Under the pieces are notes generated by a model, which saw only the letters and a program-made list of their open reading frames with translations, did not search any database and had not been told where the DNA came from. Shown one piece after another: positions 36,894 to 45,852 of a DNA stretch of 64,000 nt (its first letter is position 1; each line of letters opens with the position of its first letter). A program made the translations under genes and the position numbers. Source of the stretch: Salegentibacter maritimus (GTDB lineage Bacteria > Bacteroidota > Bacteroidia > Flavobacteriales > Flavobacteriaceae); the NCBI RefSeq assembly GCF_016236915.1, contig NZ_JAEHOK010000008.1, positions 62,001 through 126,000 on the forward strand, read 5' to 3'.

Positions 36894-38471
36894 TCAATCT
36901 TCCAACACCTGAAAAATCTTAAGTTTCTTACCGGTAAGTTTCTCCAGCAAGCTGCCCTTTCTTAAAGCACCCCATATTTCAAGTTCGGGGTCGCTATGGG
37001 TAGTAATTAAAAGCTCTATAGTTTCTTTTTTATTATTTATTTCAAGCTTGTGTACGTTTTGATAATGGCTACGATCTAAACCATCGGCAAGCCTTAAAAT
37101 TGCCGAAAGCTTTTTAACCCTTTTTCGTAGCTTTTTACTTAATTGTTTATATGGCTTATGCCGCTTATGTGGCGTAGACTTTCTATGATACCTGCTCACA
37201 TTGGCCATAATATTAATCTCATCTTCTTTAAAACCCAGTAAGTCTGAATATTTAATGAGATATAAAGCGTGTTTATGGTGCTTTCTATAGGAAATATAAT
37301 AACCAATATCATGCATTAAACTGGCATATTCCAGTAATTCCCTATCAGATTCCTTTAACTCCAATTCTTCCTTAAAAACATCAAACAGTTGTAATGAGAA
37401 ATTAGCAACATGCCGGGAATGTGCTTCAATCCAGTTGGTTTTTCTAAGTAATTCGTAAACACTTCTACGTCTTGGGTCTTTAAAATTGGCGACAAGATCC
37501 AGGTTAAGTTGGTCTTTTTTGGTTTCAATAAAATTTAAGATCATTCCTTCCCGAAGTGCAGCTTCAGAAATTTTAATATTTTCAACCCCTAATTTTTCAA
37601 TAAGAAATTGCACCAAAATCATCCCGGCATTAATAATATCTATCCTCTTTTCTTCAAGGCCATTTTCTTTTTTACGTTGTTTTCTATCAAGTTTTATAAA
37701 ATCTGAATACAACTCCTGAAAGTTTTTTGCCGTAAATTCAAGTTCGTTTAGACTCCTATCGGCAGTTAAAGATGACCTGCCAGCAACCATTTGACCAATA
37801 TTTTCCATAGTTCCTGAAGAGCCTATAATGGTTTTCACTTTATGCTTTTTGGCCAACTTCAATATTTCAGGTAGCTCTTTTTTATAATGACCCTGAAGCT
37901 TTTTAATATCATCTTCTTTAATAGGATCTGATTCTACAAACTCGGCAGTCATCCTGGCAACCCCCAATTTTAAACTATTGTAATAATTAAATTCGTTATG
38001 GTTCCCAATAATAAATTCTACACTTCCACCGCCTATATCTATCATAAGCACCGGCTCTTTAGTTAAAGCAATACTGTGTTTTACAGCGAGGCCAATCATT
38101 TCAGCTTCCATTTTTCCAGAAATGGCACGTACCCTAATTCCAATTTGCTCTCCTACTTCTTTAATAAAATCACCTCCATTTTCGGCCTCCCGAATGGCAC
38201 TGGTAGCATAGGCAAGAATATTTTCTACTTTATAGCTATCACATAAGAATTTAATTCGTTTAAGAGCCTCCAATCCCCTGTTTATAGCTTCGTCACTCAA
38301 TCTATCTTCCAGACCTTTTTCGGCCAGGCTAACCATCTCTTTAAGCTTATTAACCGTTCGAAAACTTCCATCGGGATAGATATCTACCAAAACTGCGTGA
38401 AAAGAGTTGGTGCCAAGGTCTATGGCGGCTATTCGTTTAGTGGGCTGGGAAGTGGAAGCTTTTTTCTCCAT
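36894..38471 (-). CDS. ppx: Ppx/GppA exopolyphosphatase family with HD domain
   Basis: 525 residues. The actin-like phosphatase part opens AAIDLGTNSFHAVLVDI and has the second phosphate-binding loop MIDIGGGSVEFI and GSSGTMENIG. The C-terminal part has an HD-type domain with SRHVANF and LMHDIGYYI, then HHKHALYLI. The family hydrolyses polyphosphate or pppGpp, linking phosphate storage and the stringent response. No ppk is adjacent. Immediately upstream of its start is the IS110 scar, so its own promoter lies in a rearranged region. Confidence 0.92.
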   Translation of the reverse strand: MEKKASTSQPTKRIAAIDLGTNSFHAVLVDIYPDGSFRTVNKLKEMVSLAEKGLEDRLSDEAINRGLEALKRIKFLCDSYKVENILAYATSAIREAENGGDFIKEVGEQIGIRVRAISGKMEAEMIGLAVKHSIALTKEPVLMIDIGGGSVEFIIGNHNEFNYYNSLKLGVARMTAEFVESDPIKEDDIKKLQGHYKKELPEILKLAKKHKVKTIIGSSGTMENIGQMVAGRSSLTADRSLNELEFTAKNFQELYSDFIKLDRKQRKKENGLEEKRIDIINAGMILVQFLIEKLGVENIKISEAALREGMILNFIETKKDQLNLDLVANFKDPRRRSVYELLRKTNWIEAHSRHVANFSLQLFDVFKEELELKESDRELLEYASLMHDIGYYISYRKHHKHALYLIKYSDLLGFKEDEINIMANVSRYHRKSTPHKRHKPYKQLSKKLRKRVKKLSAILRLADGLDRSHYQNVHKLEINNKKETIELLITTHSDPELEIWGALRKGSLLEKLTGKKLKIFQVLED

Positions 38472-38535
38472 TTTTAAGGAATATATAAGCTTAAATTTAT
38501 AAAATATATTAAACTTTTAAACAGTTGGATTTTAA

Positions 38536-38691
38536 GTGGAGGTTACAGAGGTCTACGAGCGAATAATAGCCAAGGGAAAGAGCAAGAAACTGGCATTGAT
38601 TGCAGTCTGTAATAAACTTCTTAAACAAGCTTTTGCGATCGCGAAATCAGGCCTGCCTTATGATGAAAATTTTGTATCAAAAATGGGATAG
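38536..38691 (+). pseudogene. IS110-family transposase remnant (C-terminal 51 residues)
   Basis: A 51-codon frame reads VYERIIAKGKSKKLALIAV, then CNKLLKQAFAIAKSGLPYDE and a stop. This is the typical end of IS110/IS1111-family transposases. A stop codon lies directly before the frame, and the catalytic parts are missing, so only a scar remains. The next 30 bp may be the 3' end of the element. It sits between the ppx start and the retron. Confidence 0.8.
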
Positions 38692-38725
38692 TTTACTTGG
38701 AAGTTAGCTCAGTTCTTTGTTGGCT

Positions 38726-39631
38726 TTAGTGCGTTTTAGAGGCCATTTTCTGAATAAATGCCTTTTTCTTATATAATCTTTTAATGTAGAAATCTAGGTT
38801 TTGAGAATAATCCTCTTCTATACTTCTAATAAAAGAAATCTTACCTGCTAACTTATTCAGGTTTATCTCTTTTTCCTTAATGATGTAATGATGAAGCTCT
38901 GCCCGGACTTGTTTTTTTAGTTTTGGATCTGCTTTTGGTTTACCTGTATTGATATTCACTCCTGTTACAGACATATTACCTTTACCGGATAAATATCTAG
39001 TTTTTTTGGAATTAAGATTAAATCCATTCTTATAAAGTAGATCATTAATAAACCTATAGGCATATTGGAGGGATTGTTTATTATCTGATGAAAAAGTTAG
39101 GTCATCTGCATATCTGGAATAATGAATTAATTCAGAATTGCAATACTTCATAATCTCATCATCGATTGGTTTAAAAACAAGATTTGATAAAGCTGGAGAG
39201 GTTGGAGCACCTTGAGGAAGATATCTTTGGTAAGTACAGATTTTTGCAATTTTTAGTGCAAAATCTCGGTCATTGTAGTTAGCATTCAAGGTCTCAAAGA
39301 CTTGTCTTTGGGAAATACTATAAAAAAAATCTTTTATATCAACAGTTAGTATATGTTTCTTTTTCAAATGATATAGAGCATTTCTTTTAATCCCTCTATT
39401 TTTCACAAAACCATTAGCTCTTTTGTTAACCTCTAGTTTATTAAGAAACTCCTTTAGTATCCATCTTTGAATAGTCTTTAGATTTTTCCCTGGACAATCT
39501 ATTGTTCTTTTTCCACCTCCCTTTTTAGGCAAATAATGGGATTTATAATGCTTGTCAGCAAATGTGATATAATTTTCAATCACATTTCGACTTAAACCGA
39601 TCTCAAGTATTAATTTATCAAGTCTATTCAT
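38726..39631 (-). CDS. Retron reverse transcriptase
   Basis: 301 residues, the usual size for a retron RT. Visible motifs are the retron-specific NAxxH (NALYH, 84-88), first catalytic Asp98 in VDIKDFF, QGAPTSP (140-146), the catalytic YADD (174-177) in SRYADDLTFSS and the retron VTG motif (222-224). The C-terminal 80 residues are basic and helical, the thumb that binds msr RNA. It makes a branched RNA-DNA (msDNA) from the RNA encoded just upstream at 39643-39796. It follows the effector gene, with 131 bp between that holds the RNA gene. Codon and base use is more AT-rich than its neighbours. Confidence 0.96.
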   Translation of the reverse strand: MNRLDKLILEIGLSRNVIENYITFADKHYKSHYLPKKGGGKRTIDCPGKNLKTIQRWILKEFLNKLEVNKRANGFVKNRGIKRNALYHLKKKHILTVDIKDFFYSISQRQVFETLNANYNDRDFALKIAKICTYQRYLPQGAPTSPALSNLVFKPIDDEIMKYCNSELIHYSRYADDLTFSSDNKQSLQYAYRFINDLLYKNGFNLNSKKTRYLSGKGNMSVTGVNINTGKPKADPKLKKQVRAELHHYIIKEKEINLNKLAGKISFIRSIEEDYSQNLDFYIKRLYKKKAFIQKMASKTH

Positions 39632-39642
39632 TTACTTAAAAA

Positions 39643-39796
39643 GGGTAAGGAAAGCTTTTACTTAAATCAATTAAGGGTTGAAAACTCTGACGTTTTTGAC
39701 ACTTAATTCATTGTATAAATGTAAGTTAAAACCAGTGGGACGAATCATCGCACTATTAACGGCTACTCTAATTCTAAAAGCTCTATTTCCTTACCC
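39643..39796 (-). ncRNA. Candidate retron msr-msd RNA (154 nt)
   Basis: Both ends are complementary. Arm a1 (39796 to 39775) starts GGGTAAGGAAA and ends GCTTTTA; arm a2 (39660 to 39643) is TAAAAGCTTTCCTTACCC. They pair over 11 + 7 bp with a 4-nt bulge (TAGA) in a1. Right after a1 is a G at 39774, in the position of the branching guanosine (TTA|G). An msr hairpin AGTGCGA-TGAT-TCG..CACT lies at 39754-39734. An msd stem-loop at 39725-39661 (AATTAAG/CTTAATT, AAAAC/GTTTT) directly adjoins a2. a1 lies inside the last codons of the effector gene. Structure assigned by eye. Confidence 0.8.
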
Positions 39797-40659
39797 ATAT
39801 TCTTTTTATCTTTTTTAATTCTATTTCGAAGAATATTTAGTCTAATATCTGAAAACTCATTGACAATTTGAAGTTTTGGTAATAATTCTTCATAAACATA
39901 TTTGTGTCCTTCATCGGATAGTGTATAAATTTCTACGAAGTTGGGATCAAAATCTTTTTCAACTCTATTTTTCTGAACTAGTATTTGAATAGAAGCATCT
40001 ATAAATTTTAGTTTTATTTTCTCGTCTTTTATTTGTTCCGTAAGTCGGTTGAGATGATTGATTATCTCTTTTTTTGTTAAGGGTTGAAAAACAGAAATTA
40101 AATAAAATATATATCGGGATAAATTAAAAATGTTTTCTAATTCATAAGCGAATCTTTTATCAATTTTTTTAGTGTTGATTTCTCCCAAAAGCTTTGGAAA
40201 AATATCTTTTTCTTTACCTTTTTTATAATAAAATAAATGATTTGAGTTTTGTTTTTTAATTAAATCAATAGGTCCTAGATTTATAAAACTTTTGGCGTTC
40301 TTATAGCGAATGTCATTTATTGCTAAAATCTTTGGAAGCAATTTTTTATTTACTGTAAAAGCACCTATTTCCGCTAAAGTACCTTGTCCTTCTAACGGGA
40401 TTATAATTAAGTCAACATACTTAGCAAGTTCATCTTCTAATTCTAATAAGTTGCTATCTTTTTTATTTAGAAGAGTCGCAAAAATGAATTCTGGGTAGAC
40501 TACATTGAATTTTGCATATTTTTTAAATTCTATATTTAGTAAATGTCTAAACGAATCTGTATTGCCAGTATCAGCACCACACAGAAATATGTTTAATGTC
40601 TTATCGACATCTTTTTTATACAACTGATTGTATATCTTTTTTATAATCTGCTCTTTCAT
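39763..40659 (-). CDS. Retron effector: nucleoside deoxyribosyltransferase-like + winged helix
   Basis: 298 residues, closely similar in motif order to the effector of retron Ec86 (type II-A) as I remember it. The NDT-like domain (about 20-140) has IFLCGAD (24-30), a FRHLL segment, VVYPEFIF, DLIIIPLEGQGTLAEIGAF with probable catalytic Glu97, and SFINLGPIDLI. The C-terminal part (about 155-285) looks like a winged helix: PLTKKEIINHLNRL and a wing YTLSDEGHKYVYEE. It should cleave nucleotide N-glycosidic bonds when phage disturb the msDNA-RT complex, stopping growth. Its last codons encode arm a1 of the RNA. The composition is strongly Lys/Ile/Asn-rich. Confidence 0.9.
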   Translation of the reverse strand: MKEQIIKKIYNQLYKKDVDKTLNIFLCGADTGNTDSFRHLLNIEFKKYAKFNVVYPEFIFATLLNKKDSNLLELEDELAKYVDLIIIPLEGQGTLAEIGAFTVNKKLLPKILAINDIRYKNAKSFINLGPIDLIKKQNSNHLFYYKKGKEKDIFPKLLGEINTKKIDKRFAYELENIFNLSRYIFYLISVFQPLTKKEIINHLNRLTEQIKDEKIKLKFIDASIQILVQKNRVEKDFDPNFVEIYTLSDEGHKYVYEELLPKLQIVNEFSDIRLNILRNRIKKDKKNMGKEIELLELE

Positions 40660-40682
40660 TTCTTACGCATTAAAGCCAACTC

Positions 40683-40712
40683 GTTATATCCTTCACAATA
40701 TACCGATATAAC
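40683..40712. promoter_or_regulatory. Inverted repeat before the retron effector
   Basis: GTTATATC and its exact complement GATATAAC are separated by 14 bp, about 25 bp before the effector ATG. It contains the only promoter-like element (TATATTG) seen there. It may be an operator or leader hairpin of the retron operon. Confidence 0.4.
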
Positions 40713-40807
40713 CAAAAAATAAATGGAGATTAACCGGGGTTTTACTTTTCTTTTTTCATGAATACTTTTAAAAATCACTAACGTGATGTTTATCTTAAAG
40801 TCAATAA

Positions 40808-40990
40808 AAAAGAGGTTGTCTGAAAAAGTTTTAAAATCGTCATTTTGAATTTATTTCAGAGCCTGCCCCGATTCTTTATCGGGGATCTAACTGTTGCTTA
40901 TTAAAAACATGTTAGAAGCTGAAACAAGCCCGCCTGACCGGACGGGCAGATTCAGCTTGACGAGAATAGACTTTTTAGACAGCCTCTTTG
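40808..40990. repeat. Nested palindromic intergenic repeat, largest copy
   Basis: The 345-bp stretch between the retron and the DUF3467 gene consists mainly of this element. Outer arms AAAGAGGTTGTCTGAAAAAG and a near-complement ending GACAGCCTCTTT; inner arms TCGTCATTTTGAATTTATTT and a partner TCAGCTTGACGA. Unlike the other copies it holds two extra small hairpins, CCCCGAT-TCTTT-ATCGGGG and one around GCCCGCCTGACCGGACGGGC. The rest of the gap (40660-40807) has only the retron leader. Confidence 0.85.
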
Positions 40991-41005
40991 AGTAAATTGA
41001 TTTTT

Positions 41006-41323
41006 TTAAGCCTGGCCGGTAGGACCAAAATTTAAAGGCATTGGTGCCTTTTCATAATCTCTAATTTCACCGTGAGCTTTTTCAAAACGATGTACATTAT
41101 CGCCTAGAGCTTTTAATAAGCGCTTTGCATGCTGTGGCGTTAAAATAATTCTCGATTTCACCTTACTTTTAGGCTTCCCGGGCATAATGTTTACAAAATC
41201 TACCACAAACTCTGAAACTGAATGATTAATGATTGCTAAATTAGAATAAGTTCCTTCTGCTACTGTTTCATCCAGTTCTATATTTATTTGACCTTTTTTA
41301 GGTTTCTTACTTTCTTCACTCAT
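41006..41323 (-). CDS. DUF3467 family protein
   Basis: 105 residues from the ATG at 41323 (MSEESKKPKKGQ); a longer frame would start inside leader sequence with an atypical basic stretch. The core INIELDETVAEGTYSNLAIINHS, read in parts, then VDFVNIMPG and RIILTPQHAKRLLKAL defines DUF3467, a small cytoplasmic family of unknown role. It follows rpoC on the same strand in many Bacteroidota, as here, though a strong terminator separates them. The conserved position suggests a link to transcription or translation. Confidence 0.88.
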   Translation of the reverse strand: MSEESKKPKKGQINIELDETVAEGTYSNLAIINHSVSEFVVDFVNIMPGKPKSKVKSRIILTPQHAKRLLKALGDNVHRFEKAHGEIRDYEKAPMPLNFGPTGQA

Positions 41324-41404
41324 AGTATTAATTTGAATTTTATTTAAAAGGTTCCGGCGAAAACACCGGAGCACTTGCTTTATCGCATATATAAAAATAC
41401 AAAA

Positions 41405-41427
41405 AATCCCGACTTTAGATCGGGATT
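41405..41427. terminator. Second hairpin downstream of rpoC
   Basis: AATCCCGA-CTTTAGA-TCGGGATT, A-rich on its left, which reads as a T-run on the minus strand. Back-up terminator after rpoC or attenuator before the DUF3467 gene. Confidence 0.6.
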
Positions 41428-41444
41428 CCTCATCTTATAAAAAG

Positions 41445-41470
41445 AAAAGAGCCGCGATTGCGGCTCTTTT
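41445..41470 (-). terminator. Intrinsic terminator of the rpoBC operon
   Basis: Stem AAAAGAGCCGC / GCGGCTCTTTT with a 4-nt loop, 8 bp after the rpoC stop. On the minus strand it runs into TTTTCTTTTT. Confidence 0.92.
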
Positions 41471-41477
41471 ACTGGTA

Positions 41478-44400
41478 TTAGTTATAGTTAACTTCTTGCT
41501 TGTGTTCCATCATTTCGTCAAATTCTTCTTTAGAACCAACGATAATGCTATCGTACTTACGCATACCTGTACCTGCAGGGATTCTATGTCCTACAATTAC
41601 ATTTTCTTTTAATCCTTCAAGTTTATCGATCTTACCGCTTACAGCTGCTTCGTTCAATACTTTGGTAGTTTCCTGGAAGGAAGCCGCCGAGATAAACGAT
41701 TTTGTTTGTAGCGATGCTCGAGTAATACCCTGAAGAACCGGTGTAGCGGTTGCAGCAGTTACATCTCTTGCAGTGGCCAGGTTTTTATCTTCTCGTCTTA
41801 ACAAAGAGTTCTCATCTCTAAGCTCTCTTGGTGAAACGATTTGACCCGGTTTTAAGTTTTCTGAATCCCCAGCGTCTTCTACCACTTTCATTCCGAATAC
41901 TTTATCGTTCTCTTCAATGAAATCTGATTTATGAACAAGCTGGTTTTCAAGGAAAATAGTATCTCCCGGATCCTGAATTCTAACCTTACGCATCATCTGC
42001 CTAACAACAACCTCAAAGTGCTTATCGTTAATTTTCACACCCTGTAGTCGGTAAACTTCCTGAACTTCGTTTACAAGATACTGCTGTACAGCATTTGGCC
42101 CTTTGATATTAAGAATATCTTCTGGAGTAACAGAACCATCAGAAAGTGGCATACCTGCACGAACATAATCGTTTTCCTGAACAAGGATCTGGTTAGATAA
42201 CTTCACTAAGTATTTCTTAACCTCTCCAAGTTTAGATTCAACGATAATTTCACGGTTACCTCTCTTAATTTTTCCGAAGGAAACAACACCATCAATCTCA
42301 CTTACTACAGCAGGGTTAGATGGGTTACGAGCTTCAAACAACTCGGTTACCCTTGGAAGACCACCGGTAATATCACCTGCTTTAGATGATTTACGAGGAA
42401 TCTTAACCAAAATCTTACCAACGCCAATTTTCTCTTCGTTGTCTACCATAAGGTGAGCCCCTACAGGAAGGTTATAAGAGCGAATTACTTCGTCTTTTTT
42501 ACCTAAAATATGTAAAGTTGGAATAAGCTTTTTGTTACGGGATTCAGAAATTACTTTCTCCTGGAATCCTGTTTGCTCATCAATTTCAACCTGGTAGGTA
42601 ACACCCTGCTCAACGTTTTCATATTTAATTTTACCGGCGAATTCTGAAATAATAACACCGTTATATGGATCCCATTGGCAAATCACATCACCTTTAGATA
42701 CTTTAGCACCGTTATCAATAAAGATTTGAGAACCGTATGGAATGTTATTGTTGCTCAATACCACTCCGGTTTTTTCATCCTTAATTTTAAGTTCGGCAGT
42801 TCTTGAAATCACAATCTCAGCCTGGCTTCCGTCGGGAGCTTCTCCTTTTACAACTTTAAGGTCTTCAATTTCGGCAATACCGGCAAATTTAGCCTCAAGT
42901 TTGTTATCTTCTGAAATGTTACCGGCAATACCTCCCACGTGGAAAGTACGTAGCGTTAACTGTGTACCGGGCTCCCCAATAGATTGCGCAGCAACCACAC
43001 CTACAGCTTCTCCTCTTTGTACCAATTTATTGGTAGAAAGGTTTCGTCCGTAACAATTTACACAAATTCCTTTTTTAGCCTCACAGGTTAATGGAGATCT
43101 TACCTCTACACTCTCAATTGGTGCATCTTCAATCTTACTAACAATTTCAGAAGTAATTTCTTCACCTGAAGCGACTAAAAGTTCGTTATTTGAAGGGTTT
43201 ATAACATCGTGAAGAGAAATACGTCCTAAAATACGTTCTCCAAGCGATTCTACAATTTCTTCATTTTTCTTAAGTGGCTTAACTTCTACTCCTCTTAAAG
43301 TTCCACAGTCTTCCTCATTTACGATAACATCTTGTGAAACATCTACCAACCTACGGGTTAGATAACCTGCATCGGCAGTTTTAAGTGCGGTATCGGCAAG
43401 ACCTTTACGTGCACCGTGAGTAGAGATAAAGTATTCAAGAATTGAAAGACCTTCTTTAAAGTTAGAAAGAATTGGGTTTTCAATAATTTCACCACCACCA
43501 GAGTTAGATTTCTTAGGCTTGGCCATAAGACCACGCATACCGGTAAGCTGACGAATCTGTTCTTTAGATCCACGAGCACCAGAGTCAAGCATCATAAACA
43601 CAGAGTTGAAACCTTGCTTATCTTCACGAATACGTTTCATAGCCAACTCGGTTAGACCGGCATTGGTAGATGTCCAAATATCAATTACCTGGTTATAACG
43701 CTCGTTATTGGTGATAAGCCCCATATTATAGTTTCCTACAATACCTTCAACCTGTTCATTGGCTTCATCAATCATGGTTTGTTTCTCAGCAGGGATAATA
43801 ATATCACCTAAACTAAAGGAAAGTCCACCACGGAAAGCGTATCCATATCCCATTTCCTTAATTGCATCAAGGAATTCTCCGGTTTCAGGAACACTTGTTT
43901 TAGCCAATACTTCACCAATTATATCCCTAAGGTTTTTCTTGGTAAGTACAGTATTTACAAAGCCTACCTTTTCTGGCACCGCCTGGTTAAACAGTACTCT
44001 ACCAACGGTAGTTTCTATAATTTGGTAAGTTAATTCTCCTACTTCGTTAAAATCTTTCGCACGAATTTTAATTTCGGCATTAAGATCTACTCTTTTCTGA
44101 TTGTAAGCAATTACTACTTCTTCATCAGAATAAAAAGTAAGACCTTCACCCTTCACCTTAACCTCGTCTGTAGATTTTCTAGACTTGGTCATATAATAAA
44201 GACCAAGAATCATATCCTGAGATGGTACTGTAATTGGCGAACCATTTGCCGGGTTAAGAATATTATTAGAAGCAAGCATTAATAACTGGGCTTCTAAAAT
44301 AGCCTCAGGCCCTAACGGTAAATGCACCGCCATCTGGTCACCATCAAAATCGGCATTAAATGCAGTACAGGCTAATGGGTGTAATTGTATCGCTTTACCT

Positions 44401-45779
44401 TCAATAAGTTTTGGCTGGAAAGCCTGAATACCTAAACGGTGTAGCGTAGGAGCACGGTTAAGTAATACTGGGTGTCCTTTAAGAACGTTCTCAAGAATAT
44501 CCCAAACTACCGGCTCTTTTTTATCTATTATTTTCTTGGCAGATTTTACTGTTTTTACAATTCCTCTTTCAATTAGTTTTCTAATTACAAAAGGTTTGTA
44601 AAGTTCAGCCGCCATATTTTTTGGAAGACCACATTCGTGCATTTTCAACTCAGGTCCAACAACAATTACCGAACGTGCAGAGTAATCTACACGCTTACCA
44701 AGTAAGTTTTGACGGAAACGTCCCTGCTTACCTTTAAGCGAATCTGAAAGCGATTTTAACGGACGGTTAGAGTCTGTTTTTACCGCTGAAGATTTTCTGG
44801 TATTGTCGAACAATGAATCTACAGATTCCTGAAGCATACGTTTTTCGTTACGTAAAATCACTTCAGGAGCTTTGATCTCCATTAATCTTTTTAGACGGTT
44901 GTTACGAATAATCACCCTTCTATAAAGATCATTTAAATCTGAAGTCGCGAAACGTCCACCATCAAGAGGTACAAGAGGTCGTAATTCTGGTGGAATTACA
45001 GGAACCACTTTCATAATCATCCATTCCGGAAGGTTCTCGCGATTGTTATTGGCATCACGGAAAGCTTCAACAACCTGAAGACGCTTAAGCGCTTCGGTTT
45101 TACGTTGCTTTGAAGTTTCGTTATTAGCCTTGTGTCTTAACTCGTAAGAAAGTTCGTTAAGATCTATTCTTCTTAATATTTCAATAAGACATTCGGCTCC
45201 CATTTTAGCGATAAACTTATTGGGGTCGTTATCTTCTAAATACATATTTTCCTGCGGAAGGCTATCCAAAACATTTAGATACTCTTCTTCAGTAAGGAAA
45301 TCCATTTTCTTTAATGCTTCTCCTTCTTCATTCTTAGCGATACCTGGTTGAATTACTACGTAACGTTCGTAGTAAATAATCATATCTAATTTCTTAGACG
45401 GAAGACCAAGCAAGTATCCAATTTTATTTGGTAAAGAACGGAAATACCAGATATGTGCTACAGGAACTACCAAATTAATGTGCCCAACACGGTCTCTACG
45501 TACTTGTTTTTCGGTTACCTCTACCCCACAACGGTCACAAACAATTCCTTTGTAACGTATTCTTTTATATTTACCGCAGGCACATTCGTAATCCTTTACA
45601 GGACCAAAAATACGCTCACAAAACAAACCATCACGTTCAGGTTTGTGCGTACGATAATTGATAGTTTCCGGTTTAAGAACTTCACCACGAGATTCTGCGA
45701 GGATAGATTCCGGGGAAGCCAAACCGATAGAGATTTTATCAAATCTCTTTACTGTATTCTTATCATTATTTCTAGCCAT
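41478..45779 (-). CDS. rpoC: DNA-directed RNA polymerase subunit beta'
   Basis: 1433 residues, full length. Zinc ribbon near the N-terminus ([20 protein letters not shown]), the absolutely conserved catalytic [15 protein letters not shown] near residue 470, the bridge-helix/trigger-loop region and the second zinc site with [16 protein letters not shown]. It binds the active-site magnesium and, with beta, forms the polymerase cleft. The gene follows rpoB by 73 bp with a small GC-rich hairpin between, and ends at a strong terminator. Confidence 0.99.
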   Translation of the reverse strand: MARNNDKNTVKRFDKISIGLASPESILAESRGEVLKPETINYRTHKPERDGLFCERIFGPVKDYECACGKYKRIRYKGIVCDRCGVEVTEKQVRRDRVGHINLVVPVAHIWYFRSLPNKIGYLLGLPSKKLDMIIYYERYVVIQPGIAKNEEGEALKKMDFLTEEEYLNVLDSLPQENMYLEDNDPNKFIAKMGAECLIEILRRIDLNELSYELRHKANNETSKQRKTEALKRLQVVEAFRDANNNRENLPEWMIMKVVPVIPPELRPLVPLDGGRFATSDLNDLYRRVIIRNNRLKRLMEIKAPEVILRNEKRMLQESVDSLFDNTRKSSAVKTDSNRPLKSLSDSLKGKQGRFRQNLLGKRVDYSARSVIVVGPELKMHECGLPKNMAAELYKPFVIRKLIERGIVKTVKSAKKIIDKKEPVVWDILENVLKGHPVLLNRAPTLHRLGIQAFQPKLIEGKAIQLHPLACTAFNADFDGDQMAVHLPLGPEAILEAQLLMLASNNILNPANGSPITVPSQDMILGLYYMTKSRKSTDEVKVKGEGLTFYSDEEVVIAYNQKRVDLNAEIKIRAKDFNEVGELTYQIIETTVGRVLFNQAVPEKVGFVNTVLTKKNLRDIIGEVLAKTSVPETGEFLDAIKEMGYGYAFRGGLSFSLGDIIIPAEKQTMIDEANEQVEGIVGNYNMGLITNNERYNQVIDIWTSTNAGLTELAMKRIREDKQGFNSVFMMLDSGARGSKEQIRQLTGMRGLMAKPKKSNSGGGEIIENPILSNFKEGLSILEYFISTHGARKGLADTALKTADAGYLTRRLVDVSQDVIVNEEDCGTLRGVEVKPLKKNEEIVESLGERILGRISLHDVINPSNNELLVASGEEITSEIVSKIEDAPIESVEVRSPLTCEAKKGICVNCYGRNLSTNKLVQRGEAVGVVAAQSIGEPGTQLTLRTFHVGGIAGNISEDNKLEAKFAGIAEIEDLKVVKGEAPDGSQAEIVISRTAELKIKDEKTGVVLSNNNIPYGSQIFIDNGAKVSKGDVICQWDPYNGVIISEFAGKIKYENVEQGVTYQVEIDEQTGFQEKVISESRNKKLIPTLHILGKKDEVIRSYNLPVGAHLMVDNEEKIGVGKILVKIPRKSSKAGDITGGLPRVTELFEARNPSNPAVVSEIDGVVSFGKIKRGNREIIVESKLGEVKKYLVKLSNQILVQENDYVRAGMPLSDGSVTPEDILNIKGPNAVQQYLVNEVQEVYRLQGVKINDKHFEVVVRQMMRKVRIQDPGDTIFLENQLVHKSDFIEENDKVFGMKVVEDAGDSENLKPGQIVSPRELRDENSLLRREDKNLATARDVTAATATPVLQGITRASLQTKSFISAASFQETTKVLNEAAVSGKIDKLEGLKENVIVGHRIPAGTGMRKYDSIIVGSKEEFDEMMEHKQEVNYN

Positions 45780-45819
45780 AATAACTGCTGCTATAATTAT
45801 TGTGAAAAATCTGTTTGAC

Positions 45820-45837
45820 GGGGCGCCTAAACGCCCC
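45820..45837. other. GC-rich hairpin between rpoB and rpoC
   Basis: GGGGCG-CCTAAA-CGCCCC in the 73-bp gap. No T-run follows on the transcribed minus strand, so it is more likely an RNA-stability or processing element than a terminator. Confidence 0.5.
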
Positions 45838-45852
45838 TTTATAAACAGTATT

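Noticed and set aside
38726-39631. The RT as a group II intron or diversity-generating element
   Set aside because: It lacks maturase and endonuclease parts, has NAxxH and VTG motifs, and no template/variable repeat or intron RNA is seen; the a1/a2 arms fit a retron.
41324-41374. Longer start for the DUF3467 protein
   Set aside because: The extra 17 residues are basic, Cys-containing and unlike the family; they read the leader with a GC hairpin.
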